From NCBI GenBank assembly GCA_900472625.1, contig UCIT01000075.1, forward strand, positions 1 through 46,868: a stretch of 46,868 nt of DNA, written 5' to 3'. The DNA comes from Hyphomicrobiales bacterium. GTDB taxonomy: Bacteria; Pseudomonadota; Alphaproteobacteria; Rhizobiales; Rhizobiaceae. Position 1 is the stretch's first letter. The number at the start of each line of letters is the position of its first letter. A model generated the notes under the pieces. That model searched no databases. It had not been told where the DNA came from and saw only the letters and a list, made by a program, of their open reading frames with translations. Made by a program: the position numbers and the translations under genes. Below, piece by piece: positions 15,225 through 23,850 of the stretch.

Positions 15225-16652
15225 ATGCGCGTCGAAACAGGACACGCTTGGCGATGTCGGTGTGCCTGCCGAGCCTATTACGGCGCCCAGACGCAACGCG
15301 CGGTAACGAATTCCCGGATCTCGGGAACAATTCAGAGCACCCAAAAGCCTCTCATCAAGGCGCTCGGCATGGTCAAGCTCGCCGCTGTCAGGACGAACAG
15401 AGCGCTTGGCGATATCGACGAGCGTCGCTTTGCTGCCATCGAAACTGCCTGCGAGGAAATCATCAGCGGGGCCTTCCACGATCAATTCGTCATCGACGTC
15501 TACCACGGCGGCGCCGGAACATCGACGAACATAAATGCCAACGAAGTCATTGCTAACCGGGCGTTCGAACATCTGGGTCCAGGGGACGCTATGACGAGAA
15601 CCACCCCAACAATCACGTCAACCTGTCCCAATCGACAAACGACGTCTATCCGACGGCCATCCGCCTAGCTCTCCTCGACAGCGAAGAACTCGTGCGTTGG
15701 CTCGATGAACTGGCAGCCGTTTTCGATCTGAAGGCGGCCGAGTTCGCTGATATTCTGAAGCTCGGCCGGACCCAGTTGCAGGATGCCGTGCCGATGACGC
15801 TCGGCCAGGAGTTCGGCGCGTTTGCAACCACGCTAAGGGAAGACATTCTCAGGCTGCGGGAAGCCGCGCGGTTGATGCTCGAGATCAATCTTGGCGTTAC
15901 TGCGATCGGGACCGGCATCACCGCCGATCCTGCTTATTCCAGACGCGTCGTGGAGGAGCTCTCAGCGATCGCCGGGCACCCTCTCGTCCTGTCGCAAAAC
16001 CTGATCGAAGCCTGCTGGGACGCGGGCGCCTTCGTACTTTTCTCCGGCGTCCTCAAACGGACGGCCACGAAGTTATCGAAGATCTCAAACGACCTGCATC
16101 TCTTGTCCAGCGGTCCGCGCGGAGGCCTTGGCGAAATCCAGCTACCGCATGTGCAGCCCGGATCGTCGATGATGCCGGGAAAGGTCAATCCGGTGATCCC
16201 CGAAGTGGTAAATCAGGCTGCCTTTCGCGTTATAGGGTCAGATCTGACCATCACGCTGGCCGCCGAGGCGAGCCAACTCCAGCTGAATGCGATGGAACCG
16301 GTCATCATCCAGAGCCTGCTGGAGAATATCCGCCTTCTCGTGAACGCGATGCATACGTTGCAGATCAACTGCATCGAAGGGATCGCGGCGAACGCCGATA
16401 TCTGCCAGAGACATTTGATGTCTCGAACGGCGCTGGCGACCGCGCTTGTCCCGCTGCTCGGCTATGACTTTTCGCCGATTTGCGAAGCAGGCACTGAAGA
16501 CCGGCAGATCGATTGTCGACCTGCTTCGGGAGCATACCTCCATGTCCGATGAGGTGTTGGCGCAGGTCCTCACGGTTGCCACTCTCGTCTCCCCCTCCCG
16601 TATCCGCCCAGCCAATCCTCAGCAAACGGGGCGAGCAATGAATCTCGGCTAA
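15225..16652 (+). pseudogene. aspA: Aspartate ammonia-lyase, frameshifted
   Basis: A decayed class II fumarase/aspartase-superfamily gene. The enzyme normally converts L-aspartate to fumarate and ammonia. Piece 1 (15225 to about 15580) carries YYGAQTQRAVTN and TSTNINANEVIANRA. Piece 2 (about 15585-16480) is in another frame and carries NNHVNLSQSTNDVYPTAIRL, GRTQLQDAVPMTLGQEFGAF and the signature SSMMPGKVNPVIPE. Piece 3 (to 16652) carries LAKQALKTGRS-like and DLLREHTSMSDEVL. There is also a compensating +1/-1 pair near 15241-15290, between VET and AYYGAQ. With at least four indels the enzyme cannot be made whole. It sits directly after the lactonase gene. Confidence 0.85.
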
Positions 16653-16902
16653 AGAACGAGGTCGGTCAAACTGAGTGAGGCCATTTTCTTCGACCCGTTC
16701 GCGATCAGAAGCATCCTTTTCGAGTCCCCCAAACCTTGGCGAGCATGTAAGCAGGTCTTGAAAGGATCGGAACCAGCGACCCCGCAGATGGAAGCAACAA
16801 GTCTGGAGTCATTTGGCTCAACGGGTTCAGTCCTATTCGGGTGCCACTCGTAAACTGGCGCCTGCATTTCAAAATTCCAACTTGCATTTAGCCGACGCAC
16901 GA

Positions 16903-17632
16903 TCACCAGGGCTGGCGACCATGGCTTCCGAAAAAGCCCCCGTTGGGACCGTCGCTCCCGATCAAAGCCATCTTGATCGCCGTCTGGGCACCTTCTTCCG
17001 GCGAAATGAAGCCCGTATTCTTGTTGAGATCCGTGCGAACATGGCCGGGTTCGATAACATTGACCTTGATGCCGAACGGCTCGAGCTCCTTTGCGAAGGA
17101 AACCGCGACTGCATTGAGGGCGACCTTGGAGGCGGTGTAATCGAGAAGATTGACGCTCGAGTAGAGCGACGTCGGATCAGTGATGAGAGCGAGCGATCCG
17201 ACGCCGCTGCCCATCATGACGACACGCGCGTCTCGTCCCGCCTTCAGCAGAGGAACGAAGGCCTGGGTCACCCGGATGGGTCCGAACAGGTTCACCTCGA
17301 AGGTCGACTTGATGTCCTTCATCGGTACCTGGCTTGGCGGCGTACTGACATCGACCAATATCCCGGCATTGTTGACGAGGACCTGGAGCGCGTCGATTTC
17401 GTCGGAGAGCCGCGCGGCAGCCTTCTGAACGCTGATGTCGTCGGCCACATCGATCGCAACGAACCTCACGTCGAGGCCGTCTTTCGTGAGCTCCGCAACC
17501 GCTGCCTCTCCCCGCTCGGGATCTCGCGCGCCGATCCAGACCGTCATGCCTTGCTCGGCCAACCCTTTGGCAATGGCAAAGCCAATGCCCTTATTCGCGC
17601 CGGTTATCAGCGCATGTTTCTTCTGTGCTCAA
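16903..17632 (-). pseudogene. SDR family oxidoreductase with disrupted start
   Basis: This encodes a nearly complete SDR. In one frame from 17628 down it reads KKHALITGANKGIGFAIAKG, then VLVNNAG and the SLYSSVNLLDYTASK active-site region, ending GGFFGSHGRQPW. The frame opens immediately after a TGA, and no ATG, GTG or TTG precedes the TGANKGIG nucleotide-binding motif. A natural start, TTGAGC at 17632, is one base out of frame, so one added or two lost bases separate start and body. The first in-frame TTG (17562) would delete the cofactor motif. It is a close paralogue of the next gene (17694-18422), so this copy may be dying. A sequencing error is the alternative. Confidence 0.6.
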
Positions 17633-17693
17633 TTTGAAACCTCATTTTTTGGAGCCGTTTGGCTGCCCTTGTCGTCTGATAGCCGAAGCCCGG

Positions 17694-18422
17694 CTACCAG
17701 GGCTGCGTGCCGTCGTGTCCGAAGAAGCCGCCCGTCGGGCCGTCGACACCGATCGTCGCAAGTCGGATCGCGCTTGCTGCACCTTCGTCCGGCGTCAATG
17801 CACCGTTGTTGCCGTTGAGGTCGGTGGCCACGCTGCCGGGCTCGACGGCGTTGACTTTGATGCCGAACGGCGCGAGTTCCTTGGCAAAGGCAACACTCAC
17901 AGCGTTCAGCGCCGTCTTCGACGAGTTGTAGGCGAGCAGGTTCGCCGTGGAATAGATCGACGTTGGATCGGTGACGAGACCGAGCGACCCAAGGCCGCTG
18001 CTCATCATCACAATGCGAGCGCCGGCGGCCTTCTTGAGAAGCGGTAAAAACGCCTGTGTCACGCGGATCGGCCCGAACACGTTGACCTCATAGACGGCCT
18101 TCAACTCGTCCATGGGCTGCTCGCTCGGCGGATTGGAGAAACCCAAGGCGATCCCGGCATTGTTGACCAGCACATCGAGGGATCCCAACTGCCTGTTCAG
18201 GAAGATAGCTGCGGCTTCGACACTGCCGGGATCCGCCACGTCGATCAGAAGGTGGCGGGCGTCGACGCCCGCCCCCTCGAGTTCGACAACGGCTGCGCGT
18301 CCGCGTTCGGCATCACGGGATCCGACCCACACCTGATATCCAAGGGCACCTAGTCCCTTGGCGATCGACAGTCCGATACCCTTGTTTGCGCCGGTGATCA
18401 GCGCTGTCGGTTGATTGCTCAT
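17694..18422 (-). CDS. SDR family NAD(P)-dependent oxidoreductase
   Basis: A 242-residue SDR of the carbonyl-reductase-like kind. TGANKGIG is at residues 10-17, NNAG at 87-90, serines at 141-142, and Y165/K169 form the YxxxK. A TDPTSIYSTANLL insert before the active site is shared with the adjacent broken paralogue. The start is ATG 18422; the frame is open 21 codons further, overlapping the next gene, but the conserved strand begins here. It follows the SnoaL-like gene by 10 bases in the same direction and probably forms an operon with it and the MFS transporter. The substrate is unknown. Confidence 0.9.
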   Translation of the reverse strand: MSNQPTALITGANKGIGLSIAKGLGALGYQVWVGSRDAERGRAAVVELEGAGVDARHLLIDVADPGSVEAAAIFLNRQLGSLDVLVNNAGIALGFSNPPSEQPMDELKAVYEVNVFGPIRVTQAFLPLLKKAAGARIVMMSSGLGSLGLVTDPTSIYSTANLLAYNSSKTALNAVSVAFAKELAPFGIKVNAVEPGSVATDLNGNNGALTPDEGAASAIRLATIGVDGPTGGFFGHDGTQPW

Positions 18423-18432
18423 GACTGATCCA

Positions 18433-18909
18433 TCATGCCTTCGACTTGTCGATCGGCTGGCCAACGTGATGATGCAGGTCACCAAAGTGGCGCGGCTTCA
18501 AAAGGCGGTATACGAAACGCCATTCGCCATCGTGCTTTTCGAACGTATCGACATAACGGCCCGTGCAGATCGGCTGCAGCGGGAAGCCTTCAAGTTCCTG
18601 ATGGACAGTGAAGTAGCAGACGGAATTTGCCTTCTCCCCCGAGGCATCGACGTCGATGATGATGTTGGAAACCTGGTGCCACGTCCGCGGGGTACCATCA
18701 CCATGTCGCTGGACACCGGCTGCTAGGTACTTTTCGATGCCGTCGCGGGTGCTTGCCGTTTCGCCGAGGATATCCATGGTGGCATGCTGGAGAAGTTCGC
18801 CGACCTGATCGAACTTTCCATCGTCCAGCAGGTGGGTGTAGGTCGCGAGCAACCGCGTGATGGCGCTTTCGGCGTCGAGGCGTGCGATGATGTCTGTGGT
18901 ATTGGTCAT
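18433..18909 (-). CDS. SnoaL-like (NTF2-fold) protein
   Basis: A 158-residue SnoaL-type protein with the cone-shaped NTF2 fold. It contains AITRLLATYTHLLDDGKFDQV near residues 16-36, a DILGETASTRDGIEKYL segment, HQVSNIIIDVD and the WRFVYRLLKPRHFGD end. Members are small polyketide cyclases, dehydratases, isomerases or non-enzymatic binding proteins. The fold alone does not tell which. It lies between the MFS exporter and an SDR in a leftward operon. A second SnoaL-like gene with an SDR neighbour is at 27226-27696. Confidence 0.85.
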   Translation of the reverse strand: MTNTTDIIARLDAESAITRLLATYTHLLDDGKFDQVGELLQHATMDILGETASTRDGIEKYLAAGVQRHGDGTPRTWHQVSNIIIDVDASGEKANSVCYFTVHQELEGFPLQPICTGRYVDTFEKHDGEWRFVYRLLKPRHFGDLHHHVGQPIDKSKA

Positions 18910-18953
18910 GACAGTTCCTTTGAGATTGGCGGGCCCGAAGGCTCGCGCGGGGT

Positions 18954-20369
18954 TTAGACGTGAGCGGCTTGGGGTTTTGGAACCTCAGTGCCGATTGAGG
19001 GAGCCTTCGGGCGAACCGTTCGGATCGCGACCAGAGTGGCGAGAAGCGAGATCACTGCGGCAACCGCGAATGCAGTTCCAAGTCCGACCGTGAACTGGCC
19101 CGGAACCGAGCTGCCCGCATAGACGGCAGCGATGATTGCGAGGCCAAGCGCACCGCCGACCTGCTGGTCCATTTGCAGGAGCCCCGAGGCTGCACCTGCA
19201 TGCTCAGCAGGCACGCCTTCCATGATCGCGACTGTCCCGGGCGTAAAGACCAGCGCGACGCCGATGGCATGCATGACGAGGGGCACGAACACGGCAGGGA
19301 AATAGGCGCTGTTACCGTCGAGTACCGCAAAGCCGACGAAGCTCAGAGCAACCAGCACTCCGCCTAAGGCCAAGAGCGGTCGAGGCCCGAACCTGACGAT
19401 CAAGCGGGGCATGGACGGCGAGACCGTAAAGACGGTGGCAGTCAGCGGTAGGTAGGCAAGCCCCGCTATTAGTGGCGCAAAACCGAGGACCTGCTGCAGA
19501 TACTGCACGATCAGAAACAGCATCGAGAAGTGCATTCCGACGATGATCGCCATCACGATCAGTCCGCCGACGCGTGGCCGACTATGGAGCAGCGACAGGT
19601 CGAGGAGAGGTTCCGCAGCCCATTTCTCGATACGGAAGAACGACACGAGGAGAGCAGCGGAGATGGCGAAGGACAGGATTGTCGACGCCGCTGTCCACCC
19701 GTGCTCGGCAGCGCTGATGAAGGCATAAACGAGCGCGACTGATCCGAGGGTCGCCGTCAGCGCACCTGCGACGTCGAGCCGCGCTGGTTTCGGGTCCGTT
19801 TCCTTGACCAGCCGGCCGATGAGAATAAGGACGATAGCCCCGATCGGCACGTTGATCAGCAGCGACCAACGCCATGACAGCAGGTCGGTCAGGGCGCCGC
19901 CAAGGATGAGCCCGACGGAAGCTCCGACCGAGGAAATCGAGATGAAGAGGGAGAGGCCCCGGTTCCGCTCGGTTTCATCACGCGCCATCGTCGTGAACAG
20001 AGCGAGAACGCTCGGTCCGGCAAGAGCTGCCCCGGCACCCTGGAGAACACGTGCAAGGATGAGGAGAAACGGCGTTCCAGCGATACCGCCCAGCAGCGAT
20101 GCCGCGACGAAGACAGCAATGCCAATCTTGAAAGCTTTCACCTGGCCGTAGATGTCACCGAGGCGGCCCCCAGCCAAGAGAAGGCCGCCGAACGCCAAGG
20201 CGAAGGCGTTCGGCACCCACGAAAGCCCGGCCGGGGTAAATCCGAGCTCTGTCTGGATCTTTGGCAGCGCGACCAGCACGATCAGGAAGTCCATCGTCAG
20301 CATGAGCTGAGCCGTCAGGATCGTCGTCAGCGCTATTGCACGTCGAAGACGTGGGGAATTCGAGGACAT
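18954..20369 (-). CDS. MFS multidrug exporter (DHA2/EmrB-QacA type), copy 1
   Basis: A 471-residue inner-membrane major facilitator with about 14 hydrophobic segments, expected to export drugs or small toxic compounds using the proton gradient. Family motifs are MDFLIVLVALPKIQTELGF at the first helix, LGDIYGQVKAF (motif A) after helix 2, RVLQGAGAALAGPSVLAL (motif B/C region) and WRWSLLINVPIGAI. Start ATG 20369 follows AAGGAGGACCC. An upstream in-frame ATG gives 14 more residues without a better signal. It is a close paralogue of the MFS gene at 23851-25302, matching along the whole length. It is downstream of the TetR-adjacent SDR and presumably co-regulated. Confidence 0.92.
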   Translation of the reverse strand: MSSNSPRLRRAIALTTILTAQLMLTMDFLIVLVALPKIQTELGFTPAGLSWVPNAFALAFGGLLLAGGRLGDIYGQVKAFKIGIAVFVAASLLGGIAGTPFLLILARVLQGAGAALAGPSVLALFTTMARDETERNRGLSLFISISSVGASVGLILGGALTDLLSWRWSLLINVPIGAIVLILIGRLVKETDPKPARLDVAGALTATLGSVALVYAFISAAEHGWTAASTILSFAISAALLVSFFRIEKWAAEPLLDLSLLHSRPRVGGLIVMAIIVGMHFSMLFLIVQYLQQVLGFAPLIAGLAYLPLTATVFTVSPSMPRLIVRFGPRPLLALGGVLVALSFVGFAVLDGNSAYFPAVFVPLVMHAIGVALVFTPGTVAIMEGVPAEHAGAASGLLQMDQQVGGALGLAIIAAVYAGSSVPGQFTVGLGTAFAVAAVISLLATLVAIRTVRPKAPSIGTEVPKPQAAHV

Positions 20370-20464
20370 GGGTCCTCCTTCGCTGGTCGCCATGTCGCGC
20401 CACCTTTTCAAGAAGTCTTGGGTGTTGAAGGATTAGGCCGGACTTTGCTCTCAGCCCATGGGCA

Positions 20465-21208
20465 TCAGATTTGCGATGCGCCGCCGTCGACAATCAGTTC
20501 GACGCCGTTGATGTAACCAGCGTCTTCGCTTGCAAGGAAGGCGACGGCTTTGGCGATGTCCTTCGGCTGTCCTAGACGGCCAACGGTGCTCTTGGTTTCG
20601 AGCTGCGCAAGAATCTCGTCGCGTTTTTCCGCAGGAAAGAAGTCGTAGAGGGACTGGGTTCTGACCGGGCCTGGGCTAACGACGTTGATCCGGATGCCGG
20701 AACCACGGATGTCGTCGATCCAGGATCTTGCCAGATTCCGGAGGCCTGCCTTGGTCGCACCGTAGACGCTCATCATCGTGCCGGGCTGGATGGAAGCTGT
20801 CGATCCGATCAGCACGACCGCGCCACCGGAACCCATCAGCGGCAGCGCCTTCTGCACGGTGAAGATGACACCCTTCAAGTTGGTGTCGAAAATGCTGTCA
20901 TACTGTTCTTCGGTGATGGCGCCCAATGGAGCCAGAATTCCAAAGCCCGCATTGGCAACGAGAATGTCGAGCGTCGAATATTCGGACTTGATAGCGGCAT
21001 ACAGTGTATCGAGTTCCTGGAGGTTAGAAACGTCTGCCTTGATACCCTTGGTGTGGCCGCCGATCTCTTTGACCGCGGCATCGAGCTTTGCGTCCTGGCG
21101 ACCCGTGATGATGACCTTGGCGCCGAGTGAAGCCAGTTCCTTGGCAATGCCCAGACCGATCCCTGACGATCCGCCCGTGACGAGCGCGACTTTTCCTTCG
21201 AATGACAT
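20465..21208 (-). CDS. SDR family NAD(P)-dependent oxidoreductase
   Basis: A 247-residue classical SDR. TGGSSGIG is at 11-18, ANAG near 85-88, the active site has a serine at 136-139 and Y149/K153, and the end is GVELIVDGGASQI. It diverges from the TetR gene. The spacer has two identical palindromic repeats, so it is the probable direct target of that regulator. It resembles the SDR at 26407-27162 closely (VIFTVQKALPL, RNLARSW, INVVSPGP are shared), which marks the two as paralogues in related modules. The substrate is unknown. Confidence 0.92.
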   Translation of the reverse strand: MSFEGKVALVTGGSSGIGLGIAKELASLGAKVIITGRQDAKLDAAVKEIGGHTKGIKADVSNLQELDTLYAAIKSEYSTLDILVANAGFGILAPLGAITEEQYDSIFDTNLKGVIFTVQKALPLMGSGGAVVLIGSTASIQPGTMMSVYGATKAGLRNLARSWIDDIRGSGIRINVVSPGPVRTQSLYDFFPAEKRDEILAQLETKSTVGRLGQPKDIAKAVAFLASEDAGYINGVELIVDGGASQI

Positions 21209-21235
21209 CGATGTTTCCTTTATGACGATGGCAAC

Positions 21236-21256
21236 CTATTTAGCGGTCGCTATATA
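21236..21256. promoter_or_regulatory. TetR-type operator, repeat copy 1
   Basis: A 21-base sequence built on TAGCG-GT-CGCTA with AT-rich flanks (TATTTAGCG and CGCTATATA). It is identical to the copy at 21291-21311. It lies 28 bases before the SDR start on the minus strand. Confidence 0.75.
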
Positions 21257-21290
21257 GACAGCTACAGTCGTTTGGAGTGCGGCGCAACAT

Positions 21291-21311
21291 CTATTTAGCG
21301 GTCGCTATATA
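21291..21311. promoter_or_regulatory. TetR-type operator, repeat copy 2
   Basis: A second identical 21-base copy in direct orientation, exactly 55 bases from the first. It lies 66 bases before the TetR start. Confidence 0.75.
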
Positions 21312-21339
21312 TTTTTCTCGGTGAGCTTGCCGCCGCAGC

Positions 21340-21353
21340 TAGCGCTCGCTATA
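21340..21353. promoter_or_regulatory. TetR-type operator, partial copy 3
   Basis: TAGCGCTCGCTATA keeps both TAGCG/CGCTA arms with a different 2-base centre. It lies 23 bases before the TetR start, suiting autorepression. Confidence 0.55.
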
Positions 21354-21376
21354 AAGAGAGGCTGAACAGGTGATCC

Positions 21377-21967
21377 ATGGAAACAAAAATCCGCAAGAGG
21401 CGTCCGGCCTTCGACCGGGAAGAAGGTGTGGCGATCGCCAAAGGTCTGTTTCATGAACGCGGCTACGATGCTGTGGGCGTGGCGGACCTGTGCGACGCGC
21501 TTGGTATCGTCGCACCCAGTCTCTATGCCGCTTACGGAAGCAAGGCCGAGCTGTTCAATCGGGCGATGAAGCGTTATGTCGAGACCGATTTCTTACCTCT
21601 GGACGACATCCTCACGCCGGACAGCAGGCCGGAAGAAGCGTTGACGAAACTCTTTGTCAGGGCGACTGAACAATACACCCGCCACGATAAGTGGAAAGGT
21701 TGTATGGTCACCGAAGGCATGCGCGCTGACGACGAAACGGCTCGCAACATGGCTGCCGAGCTGGCCAAGGGTGGTAGCGAAATCATCGCCAACTACATCC
21801 GAGAACACGGCGCGAAAGACCCGGAGCGGGTGACCGACTACGTCCTGATGACCCTTCGCGGATTGTCGTCCTACGCGTGTCTCGGATATACAACTGAGCG
21901 TCTGACCCATTGTGCGGAAATGGCCGGACGGGCGCTGGAAGACGATTTTAGAACTTTAGCAGCCTAA
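21377..21967 (+). CDS. TetR family regulator
   Basis: A 196-residue TetR/AcrR-type repressor. The N-terminal helix-turn-helix covers about residues 14-58: GVAIAKGLFHERGYDAVGVA, LCDALGIVAPSLYAAYGSKAELF. The rest is helical ligand domain with KWKGCMVTEGM, as in a subgroup next to SDR genes. It diverges from the SDR at 20465-21208 across a spacer with three related palindromes. It is expected to repress both itself and the leftward SDR-MFS-SnoaL-SDR group. Its stop overlaps the stop of the convergent AraC gene by a few bases. Confidence 0.92.
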   Translation: METKIRKRRPAFDREEGVAIAKGLFHERGYDAVGVADLCDALGIVAPSLYAAYGSKAELFNRAMKRYVETDFLPLDDILTPDSRPEEALTKLFVRATEQYTRHDKWKGCMVTEGMRADDETARNMAAELAKGGSEIIANYIREHGAKDPERVTDYVLMTLRGLSSYACLGYTTERLTHCAEMAGRALEDDFRTLAA

Positions 21968-22845
21968 ATCGAGGTTTCCCCAGAAAGGTTGGGTGCTTTA
22001 AAGCGAGCCATATCGCGGACAGGCGGCAACCCGTACATCCGAGCATACTCACGACTGAACTGCGATGCACTCTCGTAACCGACCGCGAATGCAACCGCTG
22101 TTGCGTCCCGGTGCTCGAACAGCATCAGCCGGCGGGCCTGCAGGAGCCGCAACTTCTTCTGGTATTGGATTGGCGTCATTGCCGTCATCGCCGCGAAATG
22201 TCGGTAGAAAGCCGGCACGCTCATTCCCGCCAGTGTCGCGAGTTCTTCAGAGCGGATGGTCTCGGTAAAGTGCTCGCGGATCCAGTCGATGGACCGACGG
22301 ATCTGCGACATACGGCTGGTCCCGCGGGCGATCTGTCTGAGCATGTCGCCTTGGGGTCCCTGAGACACTCTGAACAGAATCTCACGCTCTATCATCGGCG
22401 CCAGCATCTCCACATCGTCGGGACGGTCGAGGAGACGCATCATCCTCAGCCAGGCGTCGACGTGATCCGGCCCAGCGTTAGATACAACGAACTCCGAATT
22501 CTCCCGGCACGCACCGCCATCCCCTCCAAGCACGCTTGCGAGCACCGAGGGGTCGAGCGCCAAGCTCACTGCGAGAAACGGGTTGCCCGCATCGTCGGAA
22601 CTCACCTGACCGATGGCCGGAAGGTGAACGGGAACGACAAAATAGCTCGCCGGATCGAACTGCAGGACGTGATCGCCGACGGATAGTGTCTTCCTCCCCT
22701 GCAGGACGACATGCAGCATCGGCTCGTAGACCTGATCCGAGCATGCTTCGCTCCGGACCATAGACACGCGCGGTATCCCCGTGGCCGTCCACCTGCTTTC
22801 GGCGCGCATCACGATGCTGCGCAGTTCGTCCATCGCATTTTTCAT
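21964..22845 (-). CDS. AraC family regulator, copy 1
   Basis: A 293-residue regulator with an AraC-type N-terminal domain (YEPMLHVVLQGRKTLSVGD, FDPASYFVVPVHLPAIG) and a C-terminal double helix-turn-helix (SEELATLAGMSVPAFYRHF and ATAVAFAVGYESASQFSREY). The start is uncertain because no candidate has a clear ribosome-binding site. ATG 22845 was chosen because it gives the same length and N-terminus pattern as the paralogue at 30409-31290. The gene diverges from the SDR at 23005, its likely target. No operator was identified. Confidence 0.9.
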   Translation of the reverse strand: MKNAMDELRSIVMRAESRWTATGIPRVSMVRSEACSDQVYEPMLHVVLQGRKTLSVGDHVLQFDPASYFVVPVHLPAIGQVSSDDAGNPFLAVSLALDPSVLASVLGGDGGACRENSEFVVSNAGPDHVDAWLRMMRLLDRPDDVEMLAPMIEREILFRVSQGPQGDMLRQIARGTSRMSQIRRSIDWIREHFTETIRSEELATLAGMSVPAFYRHFAAMTAMTPIQYQKKLRLLQARRLMLFEHRDATAVAFAVGYESASQFSREYARMYGLPPVRDMARFKAPNLSGETSI

Positions 22846-23004
22846 GAGAGGCATATGGCGACGGGCACGCGCCCGAGCAAGCGGATGAGAAGAATAGGCA
22901 AGGATGCGAGAAGAACCGGCACGCAAGCGGCGCATCTGCAACCCACATTTCGACGGTCGATGGGGCCGACCGGCTCCGACACACGAGACAAATGAGGTTT
23001 TCGG

Positions 23005-23757
23005 ATGAGACTAAATGGAAAAATTGCCGTTGTGACCGGCGCATCGAGCGGCATCGGCGCCGGGATTGCCAAAGCGCTCGGCGCCGAGGGTGCGACCGTC
23101 GTCGTCAACTATGCCACGAGCCAGAAGGGTGCCGATGCCGTCGTCGCATCGATCGCGGCGGCCGGCGGGAAGGCCGTCGCGGTACAGGCGGACATGAGCA
23201 GATCGGCGGATGTCATTCGCCTGTTCGAGACCGTGAAGGCCAATCACGGCAAGCTCGACATTCTGGTGAACAATGCCGGACTGGCCGTTTTCGAAATGGT
23301 CGCCGACCTGACGGAAGAGGCGTTTCACAAGCAGTTCAATGTCAACGTGCTCGGATATTTCCTCGCGATCCGCGAGGGGCTGAAGATCTTCGGCGACACC
23401 GGCGGCAGCATCATCAACATCAGCTCGATCCTGAGCACTGATCCTTATCTGGCGTCGAGCGTCTACGCGGCCACAAAGGGCGCCGTCGACACGATGACCT
23501 TCGCCCTGGCGCGAGAACTCGGCCCCCGTGGCATCCGGGTGAACTCAATCCTGCCGGGTCACACCAACACGCCAGCGACCGACGGCAATTTTGCCGGTGA
23601 ACTCGGCGAAAAACTGCTCGCCGGTACGCCACTCGGCCGCTTCGGCGAACCGGAAGACATTGCACCAGTCGCGGTCTTCCTTGCCTCCGACGACGCCCAC
23701 TGGGTCACGGGTGAATCCCTGCGCGCCTCAGGCGGCGTCCGCGGCGTGGGCTATTGA
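23005..23757 (+). CDS. SDR family NAD(P)-dependent oxidoreductase
   Basis: A 250-residue FabG-like SDR. TGASSGIG is at 11-18, NNAG at 89-92, serines at 140-141, Y154/K158 form the active site, and the end is WVTGESLRASGG. The ATG follows GAGGTTTTCGG. It diverges from the AraC gene and is followed 93 bases later by an MFS exporter in the same direction, with a strong hairpin in the gap. The module AraC / SDR-MFS-LysR parallels the TetR / SDR-MFS group to its left. The substrate is unknown. Confidence 0.92.
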   Translation: MRLNGKIAVVTGASSGIGAGIAKALGAEGATVVVNYATSQKGADAVVASIAAAGGKAVAVQADMSRSADVIRLFETVKANHGKLDILVNNAGLAVFEMVADLTEEAFHKQFNVNVLGYFLAIREGLKIFGDTGGSIINISSILSTDPYLASSVYAATKGAVDTMTFALARELGPRGIRVNSILPGHTNTPATDGNFAGELGEKLLAGTPLGRFGEPEDIAPVAVFLASDDAHWVTGESLRASGGVRGVGY

Positions 23758-23788
23758 CCACAAGGTCGTCTCCATCCCCCCGGAGATT

Positions 23789-23817
23789 ACGACGTCCGGC
23801 CATCTGCCGGACGTCGT
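23789..23817. terminator. Hairpin between SDR and MFS genes
   Basis: A perfect 12-bp stem (ACGACGTCCGGC at 23789-23800, complement at 23806-23817) with a CATCT loop. CCTTTTTCG follows 8 bases later. It is either a leaky terminator or an mRNA-stabilising element. Confidence 0.55.
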
Positions 23818-23850
23818 TCCGCGTCCTTTTTCGTAAATAAGGAAACAACT

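Noticed and set aside
16649..16906. 85-codon minus-strand open frame
   Set aside because: It has no recognisable family or clear start, and lies between two decayed genes. It is probably chance or debris.
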